Assembly: GCA_900766975.1 (NCBI GenBank)
Contig: CAAFXO010000001.1
Coordinates: forward strand, 1-64,000
From: Bacteroidales bacterium
Lineage (GTDB): Bacteria; Bacteroidota; Bacteroidia; Bacteroidales; Muribaculaceae
Reading direction: 5' to 3'
Length of the DNA stretch: 64,000 nucleotides
A program made the translations under genes and the position numbers. Below are positions 1 to 8,844 of this stretch, piece after piece; within the stretch, counting starts at the first letter, position 1, and the number at the start of each line of letters is the position of its first letter. A model generated the notes under the pieces. It did not search any database and was not told where the DNA came from. It saw only the letters and a program-made list of their open reading frames with translations.

Positions 1-932
1 AAGTAACCACAATGGGCGGACTCCTGCAAATGGAACCCGCCCTAATTTTTTTAGACCCTCAAAAAACTTTTATCGGACAGCAATAATTATTTTCTGCGAA
101 GCCGTAATGTAACCACCGACTGTACCTATCGCTTTACTTAGCGTGCCTGTTACTATGATATTGTCTCTTTCTGTAATGCCATAATAAGACAAACTCCCGG
201 CTCCCTTTTCTCCAATAACCCCTATTGCATGGGCTTCGTCGATCAATAGAATTGCATTATATTTTTTGCATAATGAAAGTATTTCCGGAAGTCTTGCTAT
301 ATCTCCATCCATGCTGAATACACCATCTGTAGCTACCATTATACGATCTCTATATTGATAGCAATTAGAAGCAAGAACTTTCTCTAATTGTTCCATATCC
401 CCATGTTTGAAACGCAACATCTTAGCCCCGCTGAGGAGCGTAGCGTCAAGAAGACTCGCATGGTTTAGCTTGTCATGTATTATTAAATGATTGGGGCGTA
501 GAAGTCCTGTTATTGCACCAAGATTGGCAGTATATCCTGATGAGAATAAGATGGCATCATCAAATCCATGCTTCGTTGCAATCGTTTTCTCAAGTTTATT
601 GTGATATATCGTTGTCCCGGTAAGTAATGGAACACTTCCCGATCCAATGCCAAATTCTTTTGTTACATCTGCCGATTTGCTTATGGCTTCAGGTAGTATA
701 GTAGCTCCAAGATAACTGTTTGAACCAAATAAGATTATCGTCTCGTTCTTTCCAGTATGCCTATTATATACTATACATTCTCGGTCACAGGCACTTAAAT
801 GTGGATGCTTCTTGGGTTATTAAGCTCAGCCTCTTCGTGTTGTAGTAATTCTTCTTGAAAATCAAGTACTTTGCCAAGTATAGAACCATCTTTGCTGGTC
901 TTATTAATTGACATGTCTAAAGTGTATCTCAT
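1..932 (-). pseudogene. Frameshifted PLP-dependent acyltransferase of the AONS/serine palmitoyltransferase family
   Basis: The reverse strand encodes a recognisable alpha-oxoamine synthase, an enzyme class that condenses an amino acid with an acyl-CoA or acyl-ACP using PLP. Visible blocks are LFGSNSYLG, GIGSGSVPLLTG, FSSGYTANLGAI, the Asp-Ala-His block LLIDEAHAIGVIGEKG and the PLP-lysine block GTLSKAIGTVGGYI. The gene is broken. The N-terminal 40 or so residues (ending in LLQHEEAELNNP) lie in one frame that stops at 795. The rest is open from about 816 down to 70 in another frame, so a one-base indel sits near 815-825. A stop at 70-72 follows just after the lysine block, and the remaining 3' end runs off the window; a second shift there is likely. 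The start is uncertain (932 or 914). The gene is divergent from the TetR gene at 1087, which may once have controlled it. A sequencing error cannot be excluded. Confidence 0.75.
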
Positions 933-1086
933 TATTTTTTTGCTGTAACAAATATTATAATGTAAAGTTAATGATTTTATTTGAAAATACATTATATTTT
1001 GAATACAATTTTTTTGCTATCGGGATTTTTTAGTTTTTTCGGGATTATTTATTATTTTTGTAAAAATTTGTAATTTGCTGTAGTTA

Positions 1087-1704
1087 ATGGGTAAAGCAGA
1101 AACTCCAAAGGGTGGCAATAGCCGCCGTCGAATATTGTACGAGGCTTTCAAACTTTTTGCTACTATGCCTTATGATCGTGTCTCTTTTGCCGTTATGGAG
1201 AAGGAGATTGGCATCAGTCGCGGATCTATGGTTTATTATTTCAAAAATAAGGAGGGCCTATTCGGTGAGATTATGAAGACTCTGATTCTGGACCTCTCTT
1301 CTGTGATGTCCGTGCCGGAAGCCTATACGATGTCTCTCCGTTCGTTTTATAACTATTTCATAGAAACTCTGACTCGCGAGAAAGATAAAATGACTCAGAT
1401 GGGTGTGCTCAATATGAATGAGGCATATCTGAGAATCGAAATCTCTGCCCTGACGTATGTCGAAAATTTTAAAACGTATGGCAGTCAGTGGTATGATGAG
1501 GAGAGAAAGGTGTGGGAAGGTGTTATCCGCAACGGTATCTCCATAGGTGAAATAAAGCCGGATATCGATCCTGAATTGTTCGGCCGCATCTTCGAAGATT
1601 GCTTCTTAGGTCACTCCTTCCGTGGCGTATTCTCCGACACCGGCTACGACATAGATTCCCTAAAAAAAGAGTTCGACCAAATCTACAACCTCCTTAAAAA
1701 ATAA
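1087..1704 (+). CDS. TetR/AcrR-family transcriptional regulator
   Basis: This 205-residue protein has an N-terminal TetR helix-turn-helix domain. RRRILYEAFKLFATMPYDR is the usual first helix, and EKEIGISRGSMVYYFKNKEG is the recognition helix with the family's YYFKNKE signature, at about residues 40-60. The C-terminal half (residues 65-205) is the variable ligand-binding region and gives no ligand. The gene is divergent from the broken acyltransferase, with a shared AT-rich spacer at 993-1086, and lies 19 bases upstream of rmuC. TetR proteins usually repress themselves and a neighbour, so the acyltransferase or rmuC are the natural candidate targets. That regulatory link is inference; the family call is firm. 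Confidence 0.9.
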   Translation: MGKAETPKGGNSRRRILYEAFKLFATMPYDRVSFAVMEKEIGISRGSMVYYFKNKEGLFGEIMKTLILDLSSVMSVPEAYTMSLRSFYNYFIETLTREKDKMTQMGVLNMNEAYLRIEISALTYVENFKTYGSQWYDEERKVWEGVIRNGISIGEIKPDIDPELFGRIFEDCFLGHSFRGVFSDTGYDIDSLKKEFDQIYNLLKK

Positions 1705-1723
1705 AAAAATCACCTCCGAAGCT

Positions 1724-3127
1724 ATGTCTTGGATTTTGGCTGTTTCTTTGTTTTTGGCAGGGTGTTTGGTTGGGTTGGCTGTCGGGGTGATTTTGCGGAA
1801 ACTTCGTTCTGATCAGTTGCGTGCCGAGATGTCTCGCCTTGAGTCTGCGCTTCATAATGCCGAGCAGAATGCTCAGCTCGATATCTTACGCCTTAAGGAG
1901 TCGCATCAGTCGATCATTAAAGCCTCCGATGCCGCGCACGCTGAGGCGATGGCTCGTCTCGAACAGTATCATGCCAAGGCTATGGCTGATCTGCAAAGTC
2001 GCTTCGATGAGACCATCCTACGTATGCGTGCCGAAATGGAGACTGCTACTGCCGATATGCTCAAACGTCGACAGGAGGAGTTCAAGGAGGCAAGCACCGA
2101 AAATATTTCCAATATCCTCCGCCCACTCAACGAGAAAATCACCGAGATGCGACAAGCCGTGAAGGATAATACCCACCAACATGCCGAACTGGGTGGCAAA
2201 CTATCCCAAAACATCGAGATGGTGATGAAGCAAAGCGAGGCGGCTCGCATCAGCGCCGACCGTCTCACCCAGGCTCTCCGTGGCGGCGGCAAAGTCCAGG
2301 GCGGATGGGGCGAAACTCTCCTCACCGAACTCCTCGAGTCGCAAGGTCTCACTCAGGGTGTCCATTTCGAACGTGAGTTCGTGATCCGCGATGAGAAGGG
2401 CAATCCTATCGTCGGCGATCACGACAAGAGTATGCGCCCGGATGTCGTGCTCCACCTCGATCGTAAACTCGATGTCGTTATCGACGCGAAAGTCTCGCTT
2501 ACTGCCTACCTCGATTATTGCGATGCCGAGTCTGACGAAGCGCGCAGCGCTGCCCTCGCTCGTCATGTCGCCTCTGTCGAAGGTCACGTCAAAACTCTCG
2601 CCAAAAAGGATTATTCCAAGTATATCGGCGGCGGTCGATCTTCTGTCGGTTATGTGATTATGTTTATCCCCAACACTTCGGCTCTCCATGCCGCTATCAG
2701 CGCCAAACCCGATATCTGGCGCAAAGCCATGGACCAAGGTGTCTATATCGCCGATGAACAGACCCTATATGCCGCCCTCAAAATCATTGACCTCACTTGG
2801 CGCCAAATATCTCAAGCTGACAACCATCAGAGGGTCTATGACCTCGCAAACCAGATGCTCGACCGCGTCGCAAAGTTTATGCAAGCTTTTACGTTAATCG
2901 GAGCAAAACTTGGTGACGCTACCACCCAGTATGATAATGCCCTCAAGAAGCTCAAAGATGGGGGACAAAGCATCCCCGGAACTTGCCGCAAACTTATCGA
3001 ACTCGGTGCCAAAGCCAAACAAGTAAGGGGTGTCGACCCCGACCTCCTCGGCATCTCCGAGAATGATAATAACAAAAGCGCGCGAATCCGTCCCCGCAAA
3101 GCCGCTTGCGGCGACCCCGCCGGTTGA
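1724..3127 (+). CDS. rmuC: DNA recombination protein RmuC
   Basis: This 467-residue protein begins with one membrane-spanning segment (WILAVSLFLAGCLVGLAVGV), followed by a long Glu/Ala/Arg-rich coiled coil (about residues 28-165). The RmuC nuclease-like domain comes next, with the conserved blocks GGGKVQGGWGETLL, RPDVVLHLD and VVIDAKVSLTAY, the last matching a PD-(D/E)XK-like core. RmuC proteins limit inversion at short inverted repeats and are presumed endonucleases acting on DNA structures. That role is notable in a window so rich in inverted repeats, though the link is only suggestive. The C-terminal tail is basic. The gene lies 19 bases after the TetR gene and converges on the metallochaperone gene; a hairpin with a T-rich tail separates them. 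Confidence 0.93.
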   Translation: MSWILAVSLFLAGCLVGLAVGVILRKLRSDQLRAEMSRLESALHNAEQNAQLDILRLKESHQSIIKASDAAHAEAMARLEQYHAKAMADLQSRFDETILRMRAEMETATADMLKRRQEEFKEASTENISNILRPLNEKITEMRQAVKDNTHQHAELGGKLSQNIEMVMKQSEAARISADRLTQALRGGGKVQGGWGETLLTELLESQGLTQGVHFEREFVIRDEKGNPIVGDHDKSMRPDVVLHLDRKLDVVIDAKVSLTAYLDYCDAESDEARSAALARHVASVEGHVKTLAKKDYSKYIGGGRSSVGYVIMFIPNTSALHAAISAKPDIWRKAMDQGVYIADEQTLYAALKIIDLTWRQISQADNHQRVYDLANQMLDRVAKFMQAFTLIGAKLGDATTQYDNALKKLKDGGQSIPGTCRKLIELGAKAKQVRGVDPDLLGISENDNNKSARIRPRKAACGDPAG

Positions 3128-3138
3128 GCAAGCGACCC

Positions 3139-3158
3139 GCGCTCTGAGAGCGCTTTTG
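3139..3158. terminator. Hairpin terminator between convergent rmuC and cobW-like genes
   Basis: A perfect 7-bp stem, GCGCTCT-G-AGAGCGC at 3139-3153, is followed by TTTTGTATTTTATTTT. It sits 12 bases after the rmuC stop codon, in the 55-base gap between convergent genes. Intrinsic terminator structure. Confidence 0.6.
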
Positions 3159-3182
3159 TATTTTATTTTCTGTGGTCGGAGA

Positions 3183-4478
3183 TTATTCCAAGCAATCGTC
3201 AAACAATTTGGTGATCGCAGCGCGATCCATCTGACGCCCGATTATCACCAATTTCTGCATCCGGTCGCCATACTCCGGATCCCAATCGCGCATCATGTCG
3301 GGATTATTGGCAAGAAGTATCTCCATATCCTCTGCCGGCGCTGTGGCATACCATCGCCCCGCTTCGCTGAGTTGCTTCTGACGTCCGGCCTGCTCGAATA
3401 GATAGGACATGTCGGGATTCTCTTTGAAATAACATACCCCCTTGCAGCGGATGATGCTCTTGGGCCATTGCTTCATGCAGAGCCAGTCAAATTTATTGAG
3501 CGAGAAGGGTCGGCGTGCATAATACACAAATGTGCCGATGCCATATTCTTCCGCCTCCCCCTCATCATGATGATGGTGGTGATGATGATGATGATGACAA
3601 TGCTCATCACACACATGACCCTCTTCGATCTCATCATCGTCATCGTGTTCGTGATGATGCTCGTGATGATGTTCATGTTCATGATGCTCGTGATCATGAT
3701 GTTCATGTTCGTGCTCATGATGTTCGGCTTCTATCTCCTCTAATGGCTTTTCGATCTCTTTGACCCATGTGGCGGAGGTCGCTACTCGGTCGAAGTCAAA
3801 CCTGTGAGTGTCTAAAAGTTTGTCGAAGTCGACATCGCAATAGTCGCAGTCGATGATCTCAGCTGTGGGCTGCAGTGCCTTGATGATCTGACGGATATGT
3901 GCCCCCTGCTCGGGTGTCACTTCCGATATCTTATTCAGTAGGATGATGTCGCAAAATTCGATCTGCTGGATGATCAAGTTCTCGATATCCTCTTCATCGA
4001 TGTTCTCGCGGCGAAGTGAGTCTCCCTCCTCGAATTCGTCGAGCAGTCGAAGGGCATCCACCACAGTCACGATGCAATCCAAACGCACTGATGCCCCACG
4101 AGTGAGGCTATAATCCATCTGAGGCAAGGCGCAAATGGTCTGTGCTATCGGCTCCGGTTCGCAGATGCCGCTCGCTTCGATCACGATATAATCGAACTGC
4201 CGGCTGTTGGCAAGGTCTGAGAGTTGCTGCACCAAGTCCATCTTCAGCGTGCAACAGATACATCCATTCTGCAATGGCACCAGATTGTCATCCTCCTGAC
4301 CTACGATGCCACCCTTGGCTATCAAGTCGGCATCGATGTTAACCTCGCCGATATCATTGACGATAACTGCAAATTTGATGCCGCGACGATTGTTCAGAAT
4401 CCGATTGAGCAGCGTTGTCTTGCCGCTCCCGAGATATCCCGTGAGCAAAAGCACGGGCACTTCCTTACAAAGTTCCAT
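3183..4478 (-). CDS. COG0523/CobW-family GTPase, probable zinc metallochaperone with His-rich insert
   Basis: This 431-residue G3E-family GTPase has the P-loop GYLGSGKTTLLN near residue 14, the switch segment NDIGEVNIDADLI, the metal-binding CICC motif near residue 73 (family CxCC), a NKIS guanine-specificity motif, and a C-terminal CobW_C domain after the insert. Between the domains (about residues 255-310) lies a striking His/Glu/Asp run of HEH and HHD units, ending in ten consecutive His. COG0523 proteins deliver metals, often zinc or cobalt, to client enzymes using GTP. The His-rich stretch is the kind of metal store seen in zinc- and nickel-handling members. The gene is last in a minus-strand group after the DHHW protein gene (15-base gap), so it may be co-transcribed with the acylation genes by proximity only. 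The exact metal is unknown. Confidence 0.9.
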   Translation of the reverse strand: MELCKEVPVLLLTGYLGSGKTTLLNRILNNRRGIKFAVIVNDIGEVNIDADLIAKGGIVGQEDDNLVPLQNGCICCTLKMDLVQQLSDLANSRQFDYIVIEASGICEPEPIAQTICALPQMDYSLTRGASVRLDCIVTVVDALRLLDEFEEGDSLRRENIDEEDIENLIIQQIEFCDIILLNKISEVTPEQGAHIRQIIKALQPTAEIIDCDYCDVDFDKLLDTHRFDFDRVATSATWVKEIEKPLEEIEAEHHEHEHEHHDHEHHEHEHHHEHHHEHDDDDEIEEGHVCDEHCHHHHHHHHHHDEGEAEEYGIGTFVYYARRPFSLNKFDWLCMKQWPKSIIRCKGVCYFKENPDMSYLFEQAGRQKQLSEAGRWYATAPAEDMEILLANNPDMMRDWDPEYGDRMQKLVIIGRQMDRAAITKLFDDCLE

Positions 4479-4493
4479 ATTATTTATACCTCC

Positions 4494-6041
4494 TTATTCT
4501 TCAGTTGGTTCTTCTTTGACAGGTCCTGCCGGTTCGGTTACCGGTTCTGCCGGCTGAACCTCCGGTTTTGTTTCCGGTTTTGTCTCTGTCGGCTTGGCTG
4601 TGGCAGAATCCACTTTGTGACCCGATTCTTCCGGCTTATGAGATTTATCTTCTTTTGTCACCTCCGTTGCTTCCGATGCATATTCTCCGGAGCGTTGTGA
4701 TAAAAATCTCTTCACTTTTTCTGCCGCCGAACTGCTGCATGCGTTAAAGACGTTGAAGGCTACCACCACGTCGGTGATTTTGTTGGCGCGGATGTATTCG
4801 CGCATATTCATCGTGAAGTATCTGAAATCGACCACATGCACTTCGTTGAAGGAGTAGAACATATAGCCGGGAAGTGCATTGCCGTATGAGTCTTTGATGA
4901 TAAGTAGTCGGCGATTGCCCGGTGTGCCGGTTTCGACTTTCACCGTATGGCGGTCGCCTCCCATGAAGGTGGAGTAGGCTGCTCCCGATCCATCTTTATA
5001 GTGCTTGAAGAAGGCTCCGCTATAGGGCTTGGATGCCGAGGTGACCTGATATTTGGAATTGACATTATAAGTGATGAATGTCGTCTTATAGTTCAATCCG
5101 CGAGGTGTGTAGTAGACGAAATCTTCCGGTGCTCGTTTCACGGAGATATCTTTCGTATAGCCATACATCGACCCGACGAATCCCTTCACCACATGACGCT
5201 CGTAACTGCTCAATTCCTTGAAGGGTACACCCGCCGTGCGAGCTATCTGTCGTGCTGCGTAGTATGCTCCAAGTGGCGCCCAGTGATGGTCTGTGCGTAG
5301 ATAGATGTCTTCGGTAGTGTGTGCTGCCAAGGCGTTATATACATCCACATATTTTACTTTCGATGACAACATATCGCGAACTCCCTCCACCATCGGCTTC
5401 TGCGGTTTGCTCGCTTTCTTTGCCTTATCGGGAAGATAGTATTCGGTAGCAAGGGGGGCTACAAGGGCGTAGACTTGTACTCCCGGAAGTTGCTCGGCAT
5501 AGTAGTTCAACATTTCAGCGTAGGATTTACCCGATTTCGCCGAACCGCCGAACACCATAAGGGCTCTGACGTTCTCTCCTTTACCCACTACTATTGTCGC
5601 CGATGTCGCTATCTTGGCATTCTCGTTGGCAAGGGGATTCCCCTCTGCTGCCTCGGTTACAATGCCGGCATCCACTCCACCTTGCTCTTCTGTGCCGTTG
5701 CTTATCGGCTTGTAGCTGATGGCCTCTTCCGAATTCCCGGGCAAGTAGCCCATCGCATCTCTGATCTCCATACTCATCGTCATAAACTGATCGCGATAGG
5801 GCTCGCTGTCGCTAAACCATTGTGACACTGCCGAAGTATATGCCGCCGGATCTTCTTTGAATTTTGAAATCTCCGGAAATTGTGCCAAGTCGCGCTTCTC
5901 AAGCTCGGAGTATGCCGTGCGTGGCATAAATAGAAAGACTATCGTCAAGAGGGTGAATACCACCCCGACTATCGTCATATATGTGTGATTGGCTTTTTCT
6001 CCCATCTTCGCTTCGGGTCGTGTAGCTTGTTCTTTTGTCAT
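4494..6041 (-). CDS. DHHW-family (AlgJ/AlgX-like) SGNH-type protein, probable polysaccharide O-acetylation partner
   Basis: This is a 515-residue membrane-anchored protein. A single N-terminal membrane segment (TIVGVVFTLLTIVFLFMP) is followed by an extracytoplasmic SGNH-hydrolase-like domain with the family-naming motif TDHHWAPLGAYYAAR and a downstream LLIIKDSYGNALPGY block carrying the predicted nucleophile Ser. The C-terminal 65 residues are a disordered Lys/Glu/Pro/Thr-rich tail (KPETKPEVQPAEPV). The start at 6041 is preferred over an ATG at 6098 because it has a strong GGGGGAGG ribosome site and avoids overlapping the upstream MBOAT gene, which ends at 6058. AlgJ/AlgX-like proteins act with an MBOAT acyltransferase such as AlgI to O-acetylate exported polysaccharide, and this gene directly follows an MBOAT gene. 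The acceptor glycan is not identifiable. Confidence 0.85.
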   Translation of the reverse strand: MTKEQATRPEAKMGEKANHTYMTIVGVVFTLLTIVFLFMPRTAYSELEKRDLAQFPEISKFKEDPAAYTSAVSQWFSDSEPYRDQFMTMSMEIRDAMGYLPGNSEEAISYKPISNGTEEQGGVDAGIVTEAAEGNPLANENAKIATSATIVVGKGENVRALMVFGGSAKSGKSYAEMLNYYAEQLPGVQVYALVAPLATEYYLPDKAKKASKPQKPMVEGVRDMLSSKVKYVDVYNALAAHTTEDIYLRTDHHWAPLGAYYAARQIARTAGVPFKELSSYERHVVKGFVGSMYGYTKDISVKRAPEDFVYYTPRGLNYKTTFITYNVNSKYQVTSASKPYSGAFFKHYKDGSGAAYSTFMGGDRHTVKVETGTPGNRRLLIIKDSYGNALPGYMFYSFNEVHVVDFRYFTMNMREYIRANKITDVVVAFNVFNACSSSAAEKVKRFLSQRSGEYASEATEVTKEDKSHKPEESGHKVDSATAKPTETKPETKPEVQPAEPVTEPAGPVKEEPTEE

Positions 6042-6057
6042 ATCTATTCCTCCCCCT

Positions 6058-7515
6058 TTAGAATCGTGTATAAATAAATGCATTGTTGGTGGCTCCAACC
6101 AGGAGAGCTACACTCGTGATGATTATTGCGATGGATATCACCGCTCGACATGCCTGGAGGGCAATCTCTCCGCTTTGTCCCATCTTTAATGCTCGGCGAT
6201 CTGCAAATCGAGAGAGCTTCTCCCTTACAGGCATACAGAGGATGATTGCGAATACCCAGAGCCAAAGATTGTCCATAACAGCACTCTCCACACTCATCGG
6301 AATGCCCTGTGATGCCCCCATGCCAAACATGGCATGGTAAAATTGCTGCATCCTCCCGAAGTCTTCAAAGTAGAACATGGCCCAACTTATCAGCAACAAG
6401 GGGAGACAATAGAGGTGGAGTAGCACTCGCGGCACTCTCCATTTCAGGAGTGTATATTTCTCGATCGTGATGATTACTCCGAAATATAGACCCCATAGCA
6501 GGAAGTTCCAACTCGCTCCATGCCAGAAGCCGGTAAGCATCCACACCACCATAATGTTTAACGCCTGATGACGTCGATTGCCACCCATCGGGATGTAGAC
6601 ATAGTCTCTGAAGAATGACCCCAAACTGATGTGCCATTTCCTCCAAAAGTCGGTCATCGAGGTGCAGGTGTAGGGATGACGGAAGTTCTCCGGGAAGTGG
6701 AATCCAATACTCCTGCCCAAACCGATTGCCATATCTGAGTAGCCTGAGAAGTCAAAGTAGATTTGCAGGGAGAAGGCGGCGATACCTACCCATGCACCCA
6801 CTGTTGAGAGGTCGGTCAAGTCTCCGCCGATCAGCTGGGTCGCTATCTCTCCAAGAATGTTGGCAAAGATTACCTTCTTCGCCAATCCGATGAAAAAACG
6901 ATAACTCCCTTGTGCCACATCGCCGCTATCCACTCGACGATGGTTGATCTCTTCTGCGATTGTGCCATATCTCACGATCGGTCCCGCTATAAGCTGAGGG
7001 AACATCGAGATGTAGAGCAAGAGGTCGAGATAGTTGTGCTGCGCCGGTGATTCTTTGCGATATACATCCACCAAGTAGGATATCGACTGGAAGATGTAGA
7101 AACTGATACCGATCGGGAGGGCGATTCCGGGATCTTTCACCGGTATGCCTATCCCACTGAGTGTCTCGGCGAAGAGTCCCAAGTATTTGAATGTACCAAG
7201 GATGCCCAAATCGAGAGCCACTCCCACTATAAGCCAGGGCTTGGAGTATCGACTCTTCTCGATGCCGAGTCCGCATACATAGTTGATACATACCGATATC
7301 AGCATCAGGAATACGTAGATCGGCTCTCCCCATGAATAGAATATCAAGGAGAATATCACCAATGCAATGTTGCGCCACATCAGTCGGCGATGCAATTCCT
7401 CGCCTCGTGTCTCGGCGCTTTTATTACGTATTTTGTCTATCCATGCCCCTAATAGATAGGTCAGTGCAAAGAGAGGCAGGAATACAAAGATGAATAGTAG
7501 ATCTGAAAATACCAT
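6058..7515 (-). CDS. MBOAT-family membrane O-acyltransferase (AlgI-like)
   Basis: This 485-residue polytopic protein of the membrane-bound O-acyltransferase family has about ten hydrophobic segments. Conserved landmarks are PIGISFYIFQSISYLVDVYR, FPQLIAGPIVRY, the segment FFRDYVYIPMGGNR and the catalytic His block TGFWHGASWNFLLWGLYFG. AlgI-type enzymes pass acetyl groups from a cytoplasmic donor across the membrane to a periplasmic partner that modifies a polysaccharide. The gene lies between an SGNH hydrolase gene (16-base gap upstream) and the DHHW protein gene (16 bases downstream of its stop), which reads as a three-gene O-acetylation operon. Confidence 0.93.
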   Translation of the reverse strand: MVFSDLLFIFVFLPLFALTYLLGAWIDKIRNKSAETRGEELHRRLMWRNIALVIFSLIFYSWGEPIYVFLMLISVCINYVCGLGIEKSRYSKPWLIVGVALDLGILGTFKYLGLFAETLSGIGIPVKDPGIALPIGISFYIFQSISYLVDVYRKESPAQHNYLDLLLYISMFPQLIAGPIVRYGTIAEEINHRRVDSGDVAQGSYRFFIGLAKKVIFANILGEIATQLIGGDLTDLSTVGAWVGIAAFSLQIYFDFSGYSDMAIGLGRSIGFHFPENFRHPYTCTSMTDFWRKWHISLGSFFRDYVYIPMGGNRRHQALNIMVVWMLTGFWHGASWNFLLWGLYFGVIITIEKYTLLKWRVPRVLLHLYCLPLLLISWAMFYFEDFGRMQQFYHAMFGMGASQGIPMSVESAVMDNLWLWVFAIILCMPVREKLSRFADRRALKMGQSGEIALQACRAVISIAIIITSVALLVGATNNAFIYTRF

Positions 7516-7530
7516 CTTGTCTTAGTGCAG

Positions 7531-8325
7531 TTAGTTAAGGATGTGTTTTATCTTTTGGGATAAATAGTTGCCGATCAGACGTGCACCGGCTTCATTGGTG
7601 TGAACACCATCTGTAGTGTATCGTTTCACTCCATTTTCGCTCTTCTTCTCTATATCATGTCTGATGGGAAGTTCTTTGTCGGCACGTAGGGTGACGATGC
7701 CATGCTTGGCGGCTTCTCGTTCTATGATATCCGATACGCGATGGATCTCGGCTGCAGACACTTTCGACATCTCCACCGGGGTCACCATCACGATCCGGGA
7801 GTGGGGGAGTGCTTTGCTTATTGTGTCGCACACCAATGAGATGCTCGTTGCCAAGGATGTACATTCGTTCGGCTTGCTTCCACCCTTTATGTCGGTGTTA
7901 AATATTCCGGGACGTCTGGCGGCAAACCAGGCATCGTTGGCTCCGGCATAGATGATTACCATCCCGGGAGCTCGCCGTTGGCCGCTTATCACCTCTGATA
8001 TGAGTCTGAGTGATTGGGTGTAGATTACATTTTCATCTGTGATGACTTCACTATATTCGGCAGTGTAGCCTTGTGTCTTGCTCGTGTTGGTCCATGTAGC
8101 TCCGCTGCGTGCATATATTGTCATAGAACTCGGCTTTGCCTCTTTCACAAAGTGATGTGTCCACCCGCGAGAGTTCTCACACGAATCTCCCCCTATCCAT
8201 GTCATCGAATCCCCCAATACGGCTATATCTCCGATAGTTGTCTCTTCCGATTCTCCTTGGCTCAATGCAGGTATTGCCAGGAGCAGAAGAGTCATCATCA
8301 ATAACATAAGTGTCTTCTTGTGCAT
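7531..8325 (-). CDS. SGNH/GDSL-family hydrolase, secreted
   Basis: The product is 264 residues from the chosen ATG at 8325. That start gives a clean signal peptide (KKTLMLLMMTLLLLAIPALSQG), whereas the longer in-frame version from 8445 would add 40 non-signal residues. SGNH landmarks are IAVLGDSMTWIG (catalytic Ser block I), IIYAGANDAWF (block III Asn) and TTDGVHTNEAGARL (block V Asp-x-x-His). These are lipase/esterase-like enzymes that add or remove acyl groups on glycans or lipids. As the first gene of the set with the MBOAT and DHHW genes, it probably edits acetyl groups on the same extracytoplasmic glycan. Substrate unknown. Confidence 0.85.
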   Translation of the reverse strand: MHKKTLMLLMMTLLLLAIPALSQGESEETTIGDIAVLGDSMTWIGGDSCENSRGWTHHFVKEAKPSSMTIYARSGATWTNTSKTQGYTAEYSEVITDENVIYTQSLRLISEVISGQRRAPGMVIIYAGANDAWFAARRPGIFNTDIKGGSKPNECTSLATSISLVCDTISKALPHSRIVMVTPVEMSKVSAAEIHRVSDIIEREAAKHGIVTLRADKELPIRHDIEKKSENGVKRYTTDGVHTNEAGARLIGNYLSQKIKHILN

Positions 8326-8376
8326 TCGTAGTTGGTTTATGAGTTTCCCCGGATTGGGGGAATGCTCTTTATAACA

Positions 8377-8416
8377 AAAAAATCTGCAAATCTGATTATC
8401 AGGATTGCAGATTTTT
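8377..8416 (-). terminator. Terminator of the tRNA operon
   Basis: A 12-bp outer stem (8377-8388 with 8405-8416) encloses a second short stem, CTGA-TTA-TCAG. The flanks are A-rich on one side and T-rich on the other. It lies directly 3' of tRNA-Leu on the minus strand, upstream of the SGNH hydrolase gene. Confidence 0.7.
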
Positions 8417-8420
8417 ATTG

Positions 8421-8505
8421 TGTCCAGAATGAGACTCGAACTCACACGGCCAAAACGGCCACTACCCCCTCAAAGTAGCGCGTCTACCAATTCCGCCACC
8501 TAGAC
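8421..8505 (-). tRNA. tRNA-Leu (anticodon GAG)
   Basis: The 85-base type-II tRNA folds with acceptor stem GTCTAGG/TCTGGAC, anticodon stem CTACT/GGTAG with loop TTGAGGG (anticodon GAG), a variable arm of about 13 bases including GGCCGTTTTGGCC, and T-arm loop GTTCGAGTC. The discriminator is A; no CCA is encoded. Confidence 0.93.
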
Positions 8506-8520
8506 ATTTTCTTATGAGAG

Positions 8521-8596
<76 letters not shown>

Positions 8597-8656
8597 ATCT
8601 TTTCTTTTGCGTGCTTCCCTTCTGCTCTCGCGCTTCAGGTTATCACTATCTCTTCG

Positions 8657-8729
<73 letters not shown>

Positions 8730-8784
8730 AGTCTTTTTTTGCTCTCCGGAAGTCTCTCTTTGCGTTTCTCCCGTTTTGCGAGTG

Positions 8785-8815
8785 CAAAGTTAATGCAAAT
8801 TTTTTTCTTATGCAA
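8785..8815 (-). promoter_or_regulatory. Bacteroidetes-type promoter for the tRNA operon
   Basis: On the minus strand, TTG at 8813-8815 is followed by 20 bases and then TAACTTTG at 8785-8792. This fits the Bacteroidetes -33/-7 pattern (TTG, about 19-20 bases, TAnnTTTG), about 55 bases upstream of the first tRNA-Gly. Confidence 0.75.
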
Positions 8816-8844
8816 GTTTTTTTGAAAAAATCAACCTGCTTTTG

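Noticed and set aside
6041..6098. Longer start of the DHHW protein
   Set aside because: It would overlap the MBOAT gene by 41 bases and lacks the strong ribosome site that precedes the ATG at 6041.
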